From Isoetes taiwanensis (taxonomy: Eukaryota > Streptophyta > Lycopodiopsida > Isoetales > Isoetaceae), in contig JAJEKV010000012.1 of assembly GCA_021234155.1 (NCBI GenBank), positions 5,211,789 to 5,275,788 of the forward strand: a stretch of 64,000 nucleotides of DNA, read 5' to 3'. Positions within the stretch are counted from its first letter, which is position 1. Each line of letters starts with the position of its first letter. The translations under genes were made by a program, and so were the position numbers. The notes below the pieces were generated by a model, which saw nothing but the letters and a program-made list of their open reading frames with translations, was not told where the DNA came from and ran no database searches. Shown piece by piece: positions 34,641 to 45,437 of the stretch.

Positions 34641-34676
34641 TGATCTCATCCGGAAAGAGATCATGGAACTCCATGA

Positions 34677-35057
34677 TTATTTGAGATACTTGCCGACAAC
34701 TTGGCGGCGTAGCGTTGTCTTCCTTGCTTCCGCCGATTCCGGCTCACTAATCTCAAGCTTGAAGATGTATGCCACTTGCTCACTCTTGATGCACTTGAGC
34801 AGTAGTTTAGAAGACATGCACCTTTGCATGATGGGAACAACCGTTACTGTTATCTCAATGATCTTGCCGTCGGGCGTTGGGAAGGTCACCTTCCGCTTTC
34901 CCGCGATCGATAATGGCCCTGCTGGCCCAAGGTACTCCATTCCTATGATCAAGTCATACTTTCCAATGCCCATTACTTCTGCTCCCCATCGGATATTAAT
35001 CCACGGCAAGTCGATGTCGAAGTTAATTCTCTTGCCGCCGTCGCCTTCTTGCACCAC
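34677..35057 (-). pseudogene. Chromovirus aspartic protease
   Basis: The frame includes GKYDLIIGMEYLGPAGPLSI, matching the retropepsin C-terminal pattern (YDVILGMDWL in relatives). The catalytic D-S/T-G should lie about 100 bp upstream; there I can read only a damaged LIDSLDRL-like stretch near 35160, in another phase. It would cleave the Gag–Pol polyprotein. Confidence 0.7.
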
Positions 35058-35339
35058 TTGCTAAAACAACGGGTCTTGGCTTTGACTTTAGCGGCTTCAA
35101 CTTCAACATCCGAACCATGCGGGGGATGCAAAGTTATGGCTACTTCACGAGTCTATCAAGACTATGAATGACTTAGCTTTAGCCTTCCCTCTTGTGGAAA
35201 TTACCTTATCTTTGGCTCTGCTTGCTCTGTATCTATTGCGGCAAAGATATGACACTCACCACGAATATAGTCGCGGGCCTCTTCGTCGTCGTCGTCCGAG
35301 CCGGGGCTTCCCAATCTCCCAACTCCGCTAGAGCTGCAC

Positions 35340-36384
35340 TCATGGCGTAGGGGCGGTTTTTGTCCTATGGCCGGTTTGGAAGCACACGGAAGCCTGCTTT
35401 TGCTTTTCTATGCACTCTGCCTCTTTTCCTTGGGCATTGCTTGCAAAAGGATTACCTTTGCTTTGGAGTAGTTTGACCTTTCTGCTTGTCCTTGAAGGAC
35501 ACTTGCTTCTTCTCCTGGCTTTGCTTCCCACGGTTCCCACCATATTGTGTTCTAAATTTGGACTGGACTGGCTGCCACAGGGCTATAGCTTCTGTCGCCT
35601 TGCCTTTCTCACGGAAATACTTGCTGCTTGTGCCCGCTATTACGAGGTCACCGACCCTGCAAGCTTATAGCCTTGGATTACGCCCGATCTTTGTCCTAGG
35701 GTTTATTGCTCTCACAAGCTTGCGGATCTCCTCATTGACCCCTCAATATAGCTTTCTCTTGCATGCTTCTCTCCCAACCCGGCACATCTGACCTTAGCCT
35801 CATGAATTCCTCTGTATATTTCTGAACCGATTTGTTGCCTTCTTTGCAGCCGGTAAAGCTGCTTTGCATCATCTTTGGACTTATGTTCCTTGGAGCGTAA
35901 TGGCGCTTGAAGGCTTTAGCAAACTTTCACGAACTTACAAGCATCCTGCTTAAGCCGTGTGCCTTTGCATACCCCTTCCACCAAATCCGGCGGCTCCTTT
36001 CAAGTTGGCTGTTGCAACTCGCCTTTGTCCTTATCCTTCATGCCATAAGCATTTCCGTACTTTCGCTCATTTAGTCCCAGCCATGCCTCGCTTCCAAGCG
36101 ACCTGTTCTCCCCGAGAAGCTGTTCGATTCAGGGCCTTCCATACATTGCCGGTCGCGGAATCTACTTTCTTACGGTAGTTGGAGGCCACGGTATCTCTTT
36201 TGTCGTCCCTACGGGGTGTTCCTCTGCCTTCCTTACGTTGGTTCACGAGCACTGCTCTTCCTCTTCCTCGAGTCGATGCAGTCACGAACTTGAGTCGGAA
36301 GATTCGGACTGGGGATCTCCTTCTCTTGCTCCTCTTCTTGTCCCTTCCTTCCCTCGAGCTGATGCTTGCGGCTTGGCTGAGCAT
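35340..36384 (-). pseudogene. Chromovirus gag with zinc knuckle
   Basis: The frame 35543-35340 contains CFQTGHRTKTAP, a damaged CCHC zinc knuckle (C-x2-C-x4-H-x4-C with the second and last cysteines lost). Upstream, in changing phases, residues such as YRLQRRQQIGSEIYRGIHEA fit a retrotransposon gag. The basic frame 36384-36067 probably belongs to its N-terminal part. Gag forms the particle and packages element RNA. Confidence 0.6.
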
Positions 36385-36767
36385 TGCCCACCGAACCTAC
36401 TCACTGCTTTGCGCGGACGGTAATGCCTTTATCTGCTCCGGATCCGTCCTTATCACGGGCTATCTCACGCTTTCTGGGGTCATGGGTTCCCTATCTTCAA
36501 ATAGGTTCCTTGCCGGGTGTGGTCTGGGCGGGGTTTGCTCTTCTATAAGGTCTCGCAGTTGTCGTTCCCCTGCGCTTAGCCCTCTAGCTGCATCCACAAG
36601 TGATTAATGGCTATATGGTTAGTTCCGTTTGTTCTCTTGCATTGTTTATGTTTGTTGGTATAATTGTGGGGCAACATACATCAATAAAGCATTTAAAGTG
36701 CAACAGAATTGTATTTATATATCATATAATATTTTAGATACAAAAGTCTCCGGGATCAAGAGTCTAA

Positions 36768-38422
36768 CTAGTCTTGAAATCGCCGGTACGACGGGTTGTC
36801 TTCAAGAAACTTCTTAACTTGGGCCGTCCCTACCGAGTGACCCAAGTTCCTGATGATGCTTGCTGGCGAGCCTCCTTGGATGGCTCTCACCAGGTCTTCT
36901 ATCCTGCGGTCGGATGTAAGGGCGCGATCCTTTGCTAGTCTCCCCGGCGTCGGTGGGGATGGCGAAGTCAAAGAGGTCGGTGCCATTGCCCTCTTGACTA
37001 AGGCGGCATAGTCGACATTTCTTTGCTATTCGAGCATGCTGCGGAAGCACGAGAGTGCAATCGGCATAAACACTCCTTCTTAGCCCTGCGGGACTGAACT
37101 TGCGGTGAATTACCGCTATTCTCCCATCCATCGGCGGTGGTAAGTAGTACACGGCGACTGTCATTGTGTGTCGCCGAAGCTTCTCCGCTTGTTTGGCCTC
37201 GGCTCTGTGCCGCCCGGTACTCGTCGACCTCTACTTGGTGAGCTCCTGTAGTCTTCAATTGTGCGGTCGAGCCTCTCGAGGTCGATTCCTTCTCCTTTTG
37301 GCAAGGGTGATATTGGAGGACCGGCATTAGGATACTCGTGGTCTTCCCACGGATCCCCATCTGCTCTTGGAGGCGAGGAACTCCTCCCTCGTTGGCGGCT
37401 CCTTTCGTCCATCAATTGCCCTAATCTTTCTTTGTAGGCACGGATGTGGGAGGTCGTCTCCCACGTGTAGGTGTGGGACTCCCTCACTTGGGCGGGAAGT
37501 CGATGCTCCCCGGACGATGAAGTCGTCCAGTCGATCTGCTTACCCTTGTTGGTGGAGTAGTTAGTCCAACTGAGCTCCCTCTCCCTACATTGGGGAGGTT
37601 ACGGATGTCGTGAGGAGTAGATACTCCTCTCCGTCGATGATGATAGGGGCTAGGCTTGTGATGCCTAGCCCAAGAGGGAGAGCAACTTTCGATGCCTGGC
37701 GGCTGCTGCTTTCGAAGTTGATCAGCTCACCGCTCTCCTTGGGCCGTTCTTCGTCCGGGAAGTCGAGCTCAGGTGTATCCGCCGTCGTCAGACTCTTCTT
37801 CATCCTCTCTTGCTTCTTGTTCTTGTTGATCTCGGCACTTGCGGCATTTGCCCTTCCTTACGCTTTCGGCTATGGGGTCTACCTCCATCGGAGGGATAGA
37901 GTTGCCCCCATCGGGTTCGGTCAGCGGTGGGATAAGAAGATGGCTAGAGGCGTGATTATGTCACGAGAAGTACTTGGTCTGTTGTTTGTCGGGACCATGT
38001 AGTTCGAGGTAGCCTTTAGCGCCTTGTTGGTCAAGTATTTGGCGATGTTGGGGACATCGCCCAAAAGTGCTGAAGGGATGGGCGGGGAAGCGAAATATCC
38101 TATGCAAGGGGGACTTGAACAAGTGAGGGTCCTACCCTAGCACGAAGTCTACCGCTAGCTTTTGCCTATATCTTTTGGGGTTGCGTTCAAGCGTAACTTG
38201 GATGTCGATTTCTTTCACAAAGACTTGGAAGATGTCGTTGACATCCGCCTCGATGGCATGGAGCCGCTGGCTGTACCATCTCCGAAATCAGCGGTGGCCA
38301 TTGATCTAGCAAGGAAGGGAGTATCAAGCGGATCGAAGCGCCTCGGGGAGCTGAAAGATCGCCTAAGCAGTGGGGAGCGGATTTGCAGGGTGCCAATTGA
38401 GAAATGGGGGACTTATTTATAG
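36768..38422 (-). other. Extra ORF region Y upstream of gag in the chromovirus
   Basis: Frames at 37803-37585, 37487-37161, 37360-36998 and 37164-36814 on the minus strand are charged and low-complexity (RSRQRGRSSSPPRADGDPWE; ELDFPDEERPKESGELINFE). They match no gypsy domain I know. A TATA box (CTATAAATAAG on the minus strand) lies at 38412-38422, and an ATG at about 38297 opens MATADFGDG. The order TATA, leader, ORF suggests a transcription unit of its own or a captured gene fragment. The frames are broken, perhaps by sequence errors. Confidence 0.4.
38412..38422 (-). promoter_or_regulatory. TATA box of unit Y
   Basis: Minus-strand CTATAAATAAG, close to the plant TATA consensus, followed by a pyrimidine-rich leader. 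It lies about 180 bp downstream of dyad motif H4. Confidence 0.5.
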
Positions 38423-38599
38423 AAAGGGGAAAACCCTAATTTTTGGATGACTTAGATTTTTACTGAGATTAGGTGATTACGATTTATTAAGGGATGCAAT
38501 TGCAAGTTTGAAGACTATTTCTAGAGTTTGAGCATGCTAAGGAGAGCTCTTGAACCTATTGGGCAATTTGGAGATCATTTGGTGATGACATGAGTGCAG

Positions 38600-38668
38600 G
38601 GTCTCATACGTTGCCTTGCCCGATTTCTAAAATGTAGAAATCTGTCCTGGCGCGACGTGTGAGACATG
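38600..38668. repeat. Dyad motif H4 in the chromovirus
   Basis: GTCTCATACG at the left pairs with CGTGTGAGAC at the right; the centre is CGATTTCTAAAATGTAGAAA. It is one of four related motifs. Confidence 0.75.
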
Positions 38669-38796
38669 GGTCCTAATTGGGCTAGGATTGCTCAATTTAG
38701 GTGATCTAAGGCTGTAATTCTACTAAACTCATCGAGTTAGGCAGAATTGACCCCTTACTTGGTCGATTTGGAGCTGTTTTGGGCATTTTTGGGCAT

Positions 38797-38867
38797 GGTC
38801 TCACCGCGTTGCGCCCGACCCGATTTCTAAAATGTAGAAAATGTCTGGCGGCGGCGTGTGAGACATC
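38797..38867. repeat. Dyad motif H3 in the chromovirus
   Basis: GGTCTCACCGCG at the left and GCGTGTGAGACATC at the right form the arms, with the same TTTCTAAAATGTAGAAA core as H4. Confidence 0.75.
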
Positions 38868-38989
38868 GTCTCAATTTTGCTCCAAACTCCAATTTGATTA
38901 AAAGCGAAGGCTAGGGATCGATATCTTGACCTATCTAAACTGGTTTGGACACTTTATTTACATAAAATTTTCTTTATATTAACAAAATT

Positions 38990-40334
38990 TTACTGGTCAT
39001 TTACAAGGTTCAAAGGCGTTCTCCCTTGATGTGTGCGGCAAGATACATGTCTTGCCTCATGAGGGTGACCCTCTTGGCGTGCCTTTGTGCGCGGCCGTTG
39101 AATCTTCAAAATGTTTCACCAAGTGGGCCGGCCGCCTCTTGCAAACACGGCAACATCTAAATCATCCGCAGCGCATGTCGTGTTGTATTCTTGAATGACT
39201 TCGCGGCGGACCCGGGCAGGCAGCGGCCCGTGGAATCGAGTCCGTAACTCTTACGGAAGTGGGCGGATCTCCTTGAGTGCTAAATCTTCCTCTGTTTCTT
39301 CTTGCTCGCTTCTTCGGTGCTCGTGGGGCCTTGGGTTTTGGTGGAGGGGGCTTTAGTGTCGGCTCGCCGTCGGGGTGCCGCCGATCGTTCTCACCCGGTG
39401 CTCACGGTAATAGGTGTTGTAGGCCTCCCGCCCGCCATATATGCGTTGTGCTCCCTCATTCTCTTCTCATAGACCTTTAAGGGGTCTATCACATAAGCTT
39501 CATTTGCGGCCGTGGGGCCTTAACCCTATCCCACGTCGGAAATGGTGGGGCTTAGCCACCTGCCCGGCCTCCTCACGCTCTTGGGCGTGCGCACCGTGTA
39601 CCTCTTCCTCTACAGGGGGGGCTTTGAAGAGCTTGCCCCGTCTGCGCCCGACCGCGTAGTCTTGGTCCGAATCGTCGGTGGTGGGCGGGGTCTCCCCTCC
39701 CGGCCCGGCTCGTTGATGGCCGGACCCTCGGCTCTCTTCCCAACCTTCACCCGGCTTCCTCTTGCCCGCCTTGGCGGCCTTGGCCCTCCTCTTCTTGGGT
39801 TCCCGGCGTCTTCACGATCCTTTGATCTGCTCTGCTCCGTGGCTCTTTGACTTCGTACTTATGGGCCCGGCGTGCTAGGTCGGCCTCTTCCTCAGGGGTG
39901 AGTTCGGTGGTTGCTTTGCTCCTCTCCTACTGCTCCTCCTGCGGGTGGATCTCATCTGGGGTTGTTCTTGGCCTATGGGTGGGTTCACTGTTCCCTCTGC
40001 TCCTCGTGGGTTGGCGTCCCCCGGTGTTGCTCCCTGGCGCTTCGCTTTACGCCTCCTCTGCCGTTCAATTTCATTGAGGATCTCGCTCATGACGTCGCGG
40101 CCGATCGTCCTCCAAGATCTCTGTATGGTGCGGCTCTGTCCGGACCACGATTCCTCGCTTCGGCGAAGATCCGTCGGCGTGGAGAAAGCGTTCGAAGAAT
40201 CCTATGAACAAGGCCGGGCGCGGCGGCTGGAGGGTCCGCCCGGCTAGGCTTCCCTTGCGATGCGCCGTCGTGCGGGCCATCATTTTTCGGTTCGTCGATT
40301 GGAGCTCTGGCGCCCGAGAAGATCGCCTTGACAA
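38990..40334 (-). other. Extra ORF region X, basic and arginine-rich
   Basis: The minus-strand frames 40334-40071 and 40090-39875 are rich in R, K, P and S (EIERQRRRKAKRQGATPGDA; STRRRSSRRGAKQPP). An ATG near 40280 (MMARTTAHRKGSLAG) follows a TATA box at 40384-40393. I recognise no domain. GC content is higher than in the pol region. It has the same architecture as region Y: two dyad motifs, TATA box, ORF. Confidence 0.4.
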
Positions 40335-40383
40335 TACTGGCGAAGTTCTCGGGAAGAGCGGGGAAAAATGGGAGGGGTCGGTT

Positions 40384-40393
40384 CTATTTATAG
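40384..40393 (-). promoter_or_regulatory. TATA box of unit X
   Basis: CTATAAATAG on the minus strand is a full plant TATA consensus. It lies about 75 bp downstream of dyad motif H2 and about 100 bp before the first ATG. Confidence 0.55.
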
Positions 40394-40466
40394 GGCCAAT
40401 TTTAGGTCAACTTTTTAAACTACCTTTTTGGGTTGTCTAAGGCATCTAAAACACGTAATTAAGCAA

Positions 40467-40539
40467 GGTCTCACCGCGTTGCGCCCGGCCCGATTCCTAG
40501 AATCTAGAAACCTGTCTGGCGGCGGCGTGTGAGACATGG
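40467..40539. repeat. Dyad motif H2 in the chromovirus
   Basis: Nearly identical to H3 over its arms (GGTCTCACCGCGTTGCGCCC left, GGCGGCGTGTGAGACAT right), with the core TTCCTAGAATCTAGAAA, itself a better palindrome than in the other copies. Confidence 0.75.
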
Positions 40540-40654
40540 TGGGGCCCACTATTAAATTAACATGTAACATGCTAAATCTACTAATTCTTAGCTTAAATTT
40601 AGAATTATCAAGATATTTTCTTGTAATTTACAACTTTTTGGTGTCAAAATTTGA

Positions 40655-40721
40655 ATGTCTCATACGTTAGCCCGGCCGATTTCTAAAATGTAGAAATCGT
40701 CTGGCGCTGACGACGTGTGAG
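40655..40721. repeat. Dyad motif H1 in the chromovirus
   Basis: TGTCTCATACG left and CGACGTGTGAG right flank the shared core GATTTCTAAAATGTAGAAA. It is most like H4, so the order along the element is H1/H4 type then H2/H3 type, mirrored. Confidence 0.75.
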
Positions 40722-40907
40722 TTTTCCTACTTTTTGGATGTTGGCTCATCAATTTTAGTCTTTTACGTTTCTATTCTTTTTAGCATTTACTAGCTTAGCA
40801 TAAACTACAAAAATGAGAAAAAATTTTCTCATTTTTTCGAGGTTTGAGGATCCTATCAAGTTAGTGCTCTTTTGGGAACATGGCGGTGCTTTGCTCTTGG
40901 TCTCAAG

Positions 40908-40926
40908 AACATAGCTCGATACCCTT
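40908..40926 (-). promoter_or_regulatory. Primer-binding site of the chromovirus
   Basis: On the minus strand GGTATCGAGCTATGTT lies four bases after the 5' LTR. The plant initiator-Met site is TGGTATCAGAGC; the difference is the missing A at the CAG. Confidence 0.65.
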
Positions 40927-42629
40927 TGTGGCGTCCCCTACTGGGTATCACGGTGCCCTCACCAGTATACAACCGAGTTCATCCTCCATACCAGCTCCGG
41001 TGCCAATGGGGGCCCTCCACATGACACTGCAACCGTAACGGGTTCCAGTGGGAAGAGTGGAAGGGTCATTGCACCCCGTCTCCCTCAGGGCCTACCTAGC
41101 TGCGGAAGCGTAAACATACATGTCAGTAGCACATACATCAACATCATATGACCATCACGAAGGATGGTCCTCCACATATCTGCATAGACAAAGATCAGCA
41201 CATCACATAGGGAATCCTACCCCAGGCTCAGACTCAAAGGGATGACTGACAAGCTTGGGTCTCCAGAGTTCATTGCAGACAGAATTCATGGCAATGGATT
41301 TGGCTGGCATAAGAACATGGCCTAGGGTTGTCCACTCCATCCGCCCCTCCTGTGCACACTTTGCAGAGTAGGCTGAAAAGTGTTGGGACCTGACTGTAGC
41401 CCGCCGGATGCGTAGCCAAGGGGGCTATATCCTGGGTTGCATCTCCCCAGTTCCGATGGGGCAGGTAGGGATCACTCCCTCCAGAGATCTCCATGCTGAC
41501 TCAAGGTGACTAGAGGGCCACTGCCCGTATTCGACTTGAACTCAATGGAAGGTCATATTCACCACCTCACGAGTGTCGAGCCCATGCCTTGCCCACACGC
41601 AGTGGCAAGCCATTAGACCTAGTCACAGTGACCCCCGGCAGTCTTTACACACCAGAGGGGTCGTTCAAGAGTCAGAACATGAACCTCCTTATAAGCCAGT
41701 CTGGCCCCTTCACCCACAACCAGGTGTGGCTCTTGTGCACAGGCCGAATCTACAGTGTGCTAGAGAGGCTACTCTAGGAGCATCAACTATAAAGCTTTAG
41801 GTCTCTACCCCCCTTCCCAATACAAGGAGTTCACAGAGATACATCATCCATATACATCACAGAAGAACTAAAGAACAAGATCTAATCTATATCATAGAGT
41901 TAGGTTCTTTAGTTAGAATCTGCTATCTAGAGTTCTAGAGGGCTGCTATGGGCAATCTAATAGGCTAAACCTACTGATTCAATGCCTAAAATAGGGTTTA
42001 GACTATCTAATTGGCCAAATACCTGATCCTTGAGGGGCTCCTCGACTGAGCTTCGACCATCCTGGCCAAACTTTCGAATCTCGAGGAACTAAGGATGCTA
42101 TTCTCCCAAGCGAGTGCGGGATGCGGTTTTGGCTGAGGAGGGCAAAAGCGAGTTCTGAAGCCCTAAAATCAAAAATTAGGTTAGTTAGGGTTTCCCCCCC
42201 TATATAGACAAGGGGTGGCTAGGGTTTCCAACTATCCCCTTTTGGCATGTGGGATAATTGGAAATGGGCCCACTTGCCTTTAAGGGCTAGGTGGCCAAAT
42301 ATGCCCACATGGAAATGTGTGCACCCAAATGTGCTCACATGGAAATGTGTGCACATTAATGAATGTGTACATTGGAAAATGTGCACATTATTTGCACCTA
42401 TGGGTATGGCCCACTTGGCATCAAGTGGCCACATGGAAATGTGTGCCCACATTAATGTGTACATTGGAAAATGTGCACATTAATGCTAATGCACATTCTT
42501 AGCAAGTTGCCCCCTAGGGGCTACCCACTTGCCTTTACGTTGGCGTACACGTCAATCGGGGTGGCGTGTACGCGTGACGTGGCAGTACAATATACGTCCT
42601 GGGAGCGTATACTGTGCTGGAACGTCACA
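40927..42629 (-). repeat. Chromovirus 5' LTR
   Basis: It is the transcription-start LTR for the minus strand, with a TATA-like CTATATAG at about 42203. It differs from the left LTR mostly at CAG/CTG trinucleotides. It starts TGTGGCGT instead of TGTGACGT and ends ACGTCACA. Confidence 0.9.
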
Positions 42630-42634
42630 GATGC
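42630..42634 (+). repeat. Chromovirus target duplication, right copy (GATGC)
   Basis: Same 5-mer as 29232-29236; the LINE frame resumes here. Confidence 0.9.
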
Positions 42635-44578
42635 ACTGGGCTAAAATTTCAAATCAAAATTGTGTTCTTCTGAAACTTGACTTCTCTAAAGCCTTTGATA
42701 CTGTTAGATGGGACTTTCTTGTTCTTGCTCTTCAAAAGATTGGTATTCCTTCTAAGTTAATTGATCTCATCATGGGACTCAACTCAAGATCTCAATCCTC
42801 AATTTTAATCAATGGTTCCCCAAGCCCTTTCTTTACTCTGAACAAAGGTGTTAGGCAGGGTTGTCCATTAGCTCCATATCTTTTCATTATTGTTGCTGAA
42901 ATGCTAACAAGAGTTATTATACATCACCAGCAGGTTGGGAACTTTGAAGGTCTTTTGCTTCCTGATAGTGTGAACCAGCTATCCATAATGCAATATGCTG
43001 ATGATTCTTTCAGCTTCTTGAAGAATGACATTAATAACATTGAATTCTTTCTCAACACCATCAAAGGGTTTAGTGTTGCCTCTGGTATTTTCTTGAATCA
43101 GCAAAAGTGTATCATTCTTGGGGAGTCTACTCGATCTGATATCTTAGGTATCAATTGCTTTGGTTTTAGCCATTCATCTACTTTGCTGGGTATGCCCCTT
43201 TCCTTAGATACATCTGTCAAAAATCTATGGTCTCCCATTGTCTCAAAGATTAGAAGGAAACTCAACAACTATGGTAGCTGTCTCTCTTTAGCTGGTAGAA
43301 CTATCATTGCAAACTCTGTTCTCTCAAGTTCTCATATTTTCTTCTCTTCTGCTCTTCTAGCTCCTAAATCTATTTATCAGCAGATTGAGAAGATAGTTAG
43401 GAACTACATTTGGGGAAAAAATCACATGGTAAATTGGAATTATGTTACTCAGAATAAAAGCAAGGGTGGTCTTGGATGCAAAAACCTGCTACTTCAAGGC
43501 TATGCTTTGGCAGGAAAATATGTCTGGAAGACTCTTTTTAGTCAGGGTAATCCTGCAACTCTGTTCATCAAATACTGGCTTCAAAATAGTATTTTGGAAG
43601 GGCACCCCTCTGTCAATCATCAACTTCCTCATTCTGCTTTCTCTGAGATCAGGCCTGGCTCAAACACTTCCCCTCTTATGAGGAATTTAATCACCTCATG
43701 GAATAAGGTTTCCAAATGTTATCAACATGATCCAATTATTGAGTCCTGCCACAACTCTAGCATTTTCTGGAATCCAAACTTGGCTACTCGAGATCATAGA
43801 CTTTTAGCTTTGAAGCATCCTAGAATTTACAGAAAATGGTTGAGCAAAGGTATTTCTTGCTTGGGTAATATTTGGCAGGGTGATAAATGGATCTCTTGGA
43901 CCAGATTGAAAGTTATAATTGGTGGTACTTCCTCTGACAGAATTCTCTATGATCATATTATGAGATCTTTGAGAAATATTAAAATTGATCCCAATTCTGA
44001 GTGCAATAATCATTGGTCTTGTGGAGGAAAGAAGATCTACAAAGTCTCCAGCATTTATGCCTACTTAACTCAAGATTCTCCTAAGTCTAAAGCTCGCCAA
44101 ATCTTTGGAATATAAATCCACGAATCACGAATACGTGCTCTTCAAGAGTATTTGGAGAAATTATTGCCGACCTAAGATTACCTATTTTGCTTGGTTGTTA
44201 GCTAACAAAAGTATTCCTTGTTTGGAGCTTATTCACAGAATTTATTCGAGACCAGATCATGTAATTTCTCAGTTATGTCCCATTGGCTGTAATTCAATTG
44301 AAAATGCTCAGCATATTTTTACATGTCAAAATTTAGACACCTTATGGGTTTGGATTTTTAATATCTTTGATATTCCTAGGCCTAGAAATATTATTGAATT
44401 TCTCTCTAATAATGATTTGCTTAAGAATTCAATCTGTTACATCATTCTTTGGAATATCTGGAAACACAGAAATAGGTGTCTTCATGGTGGTCATCGAATT
44501 TCTATTGTTTGGATAAAACTTCAAATCATTTTTGACATTGAAATGATGGCCTTTTGCTCAAAAAATAAATATCTTTGA
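42631..44578 (+). pseudogene. LINE 1 ORF2, 3' part: reverse transcriptase catalytic core and zf-RVT
   Basis: The frame is open from the junction to 44115. It starts in RT motif A (LLKLDFSKAFDTVRWDF) and includes VRQGCPLAPYLFIIVAEML and the intact catalytic motif YADD (42993-43004). A frameshift at about 44105 leads to the zf-RVT domain (44105-44578; YFAWLLANKSIPCLELIHRI, C-x3-C…H-x4-C). If the chromovirus and one GATGC are ignored, this frame joins the 29236 frame in phase. The RT core is better kept than the rest of the element. Confidence 0.88.
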
Positions 44579-45423
44579 AAAATATGATAACAAATGGAAT
44601 CTGTTGGGAAACTTTCTTCGGTGCCTTTAATAGCTTTAAACTTCATTGTCATGATCATGTTACTAATTCGAGATCTTTCTTTGTTGCTAGATTACCTTTG
44701 GAATTGCAAGTTCAAGTTTGATCTCCAATATGACAGTGCTGAAGAGAACATAATGGCAAGACTAGAAAGAAATAGGAATGATACATTTCAATTCAATCAT
44801 GATGACAGTTTCGGATGGGGACGGGTCAAAAAGGGCATCTAATGGATAGATTAAGTGAGGTTCCACAAAGGGAAGTTCTTTGGGCACAAGAATTCTGTAA
44901 AGGCACTCACCTAATGACAGCAATATGGTGGTTCATTTATAGATATGGCAGAGAAATGACAGATGCTCATCATAGGGGACGTGCAGATTGCTTTGGGACC
45001 CTGATCCATTTTATGACCAACTGCAACTCTGTTAGACTCATTGAGCTGGTTGACTGGGGGAACAATCAAATCCCCATTTACCAGCCTTTCATTCGAGACC
45101 ACTCTCACTTCTTGGCTTCCTATAACTTCTGACTTTTTCTCTTTTGCCAGGTTCAATACATCACATATTCTATCTTCATACAGAGGACCAGCTGCTAAGG
45201 TGTTCGGATTCACTTCTAGACTGACTTCATTGGATCTATATATATCTTCACTGCTAAATTCCAGAATTTTCAAGTTCCTGCTATTTCAAGCTACTTAAAA
45301 CTTTTTTATTATTAGCTTCAATATTTTGGCTTATCATTTTGGATATGCCTATGACAATATGTAATTGTTTTCTATAATTAATGACTAAAAAGCTTCTTTC
45401 TCTCAAAAAAAAAAAATAAAAAA

Positions 45424-45437
45424 AAATGTTTCGCATT
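45424..45437 (+). repeat. Right target-site duplication of LINE 1
   Basis: AAATGTTTCGCATT after the A-rich tail matches 24111-24124. Confidence 0.85.

Larger units (their letters stand above)
29237..42629 (-). mobile_element. Ty3/gypsy chromovirus, 13.4 kb, inserted in LINE 1
   Basis: Two 1.7-kb LTRs (29237-30938 and 40927-42629), a GATGC target duplication, a polypurine tract beside the left LTR and a Met-tRNA-like primer site beside the right LTR define a complete minus-strand element. Right to left: 5' LTR, about 4 kb of leader-like region with two TATA boxes and four dyad motifs, gag with a zinc knuckle (about 35.4 kb), protease (about 34.9 kb), reverse transcriptase (about 34.6-33.9 kb), RNase H (about 33.7-33.1 kb), integrase (about 32.9-32.2 kb), chromodomain (32059-31805) and 3' LTR. 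The chromodomain at the integrase C-terminus marks the chromovirus clade, which uses it for chromatin targeting. Nearly every domain is frameshifted, perhaps partly from read errors at CAG/CTG sites. Confidence 0.92.
24125..45423 (+). mobile_element. LINE 1: full-length L1-type retrotransposon split by a chromovirus
   Basis: A 14-bp target duplication (24111-24124 and 45424-45437) and an A-rich tail delimit the element. Without the nested chromovirus and its extra GATGC (29237-42634) it is about 7.9 kb. Order: 5' UTR to 24809, ORF1 (24810-27381), ORF2 with endonuclease, reverse transcriptase and zf-RVT (27488-29236 then 42631-44578), and a 3' UTR of about 850 bp. It lies in the 3' flank of PPR copy 1. 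It moves by target-primed reverse transcription. ORF1 and the endonuclease part have stops and frameshifts, so this copy is inactive. Confidence 0.9.

Noticed and set aside
31438-40440. Many plus-strand ORFs across the chromovirus
   Set aside because: They are antisense shadows of the minus-strand gag–pol region.
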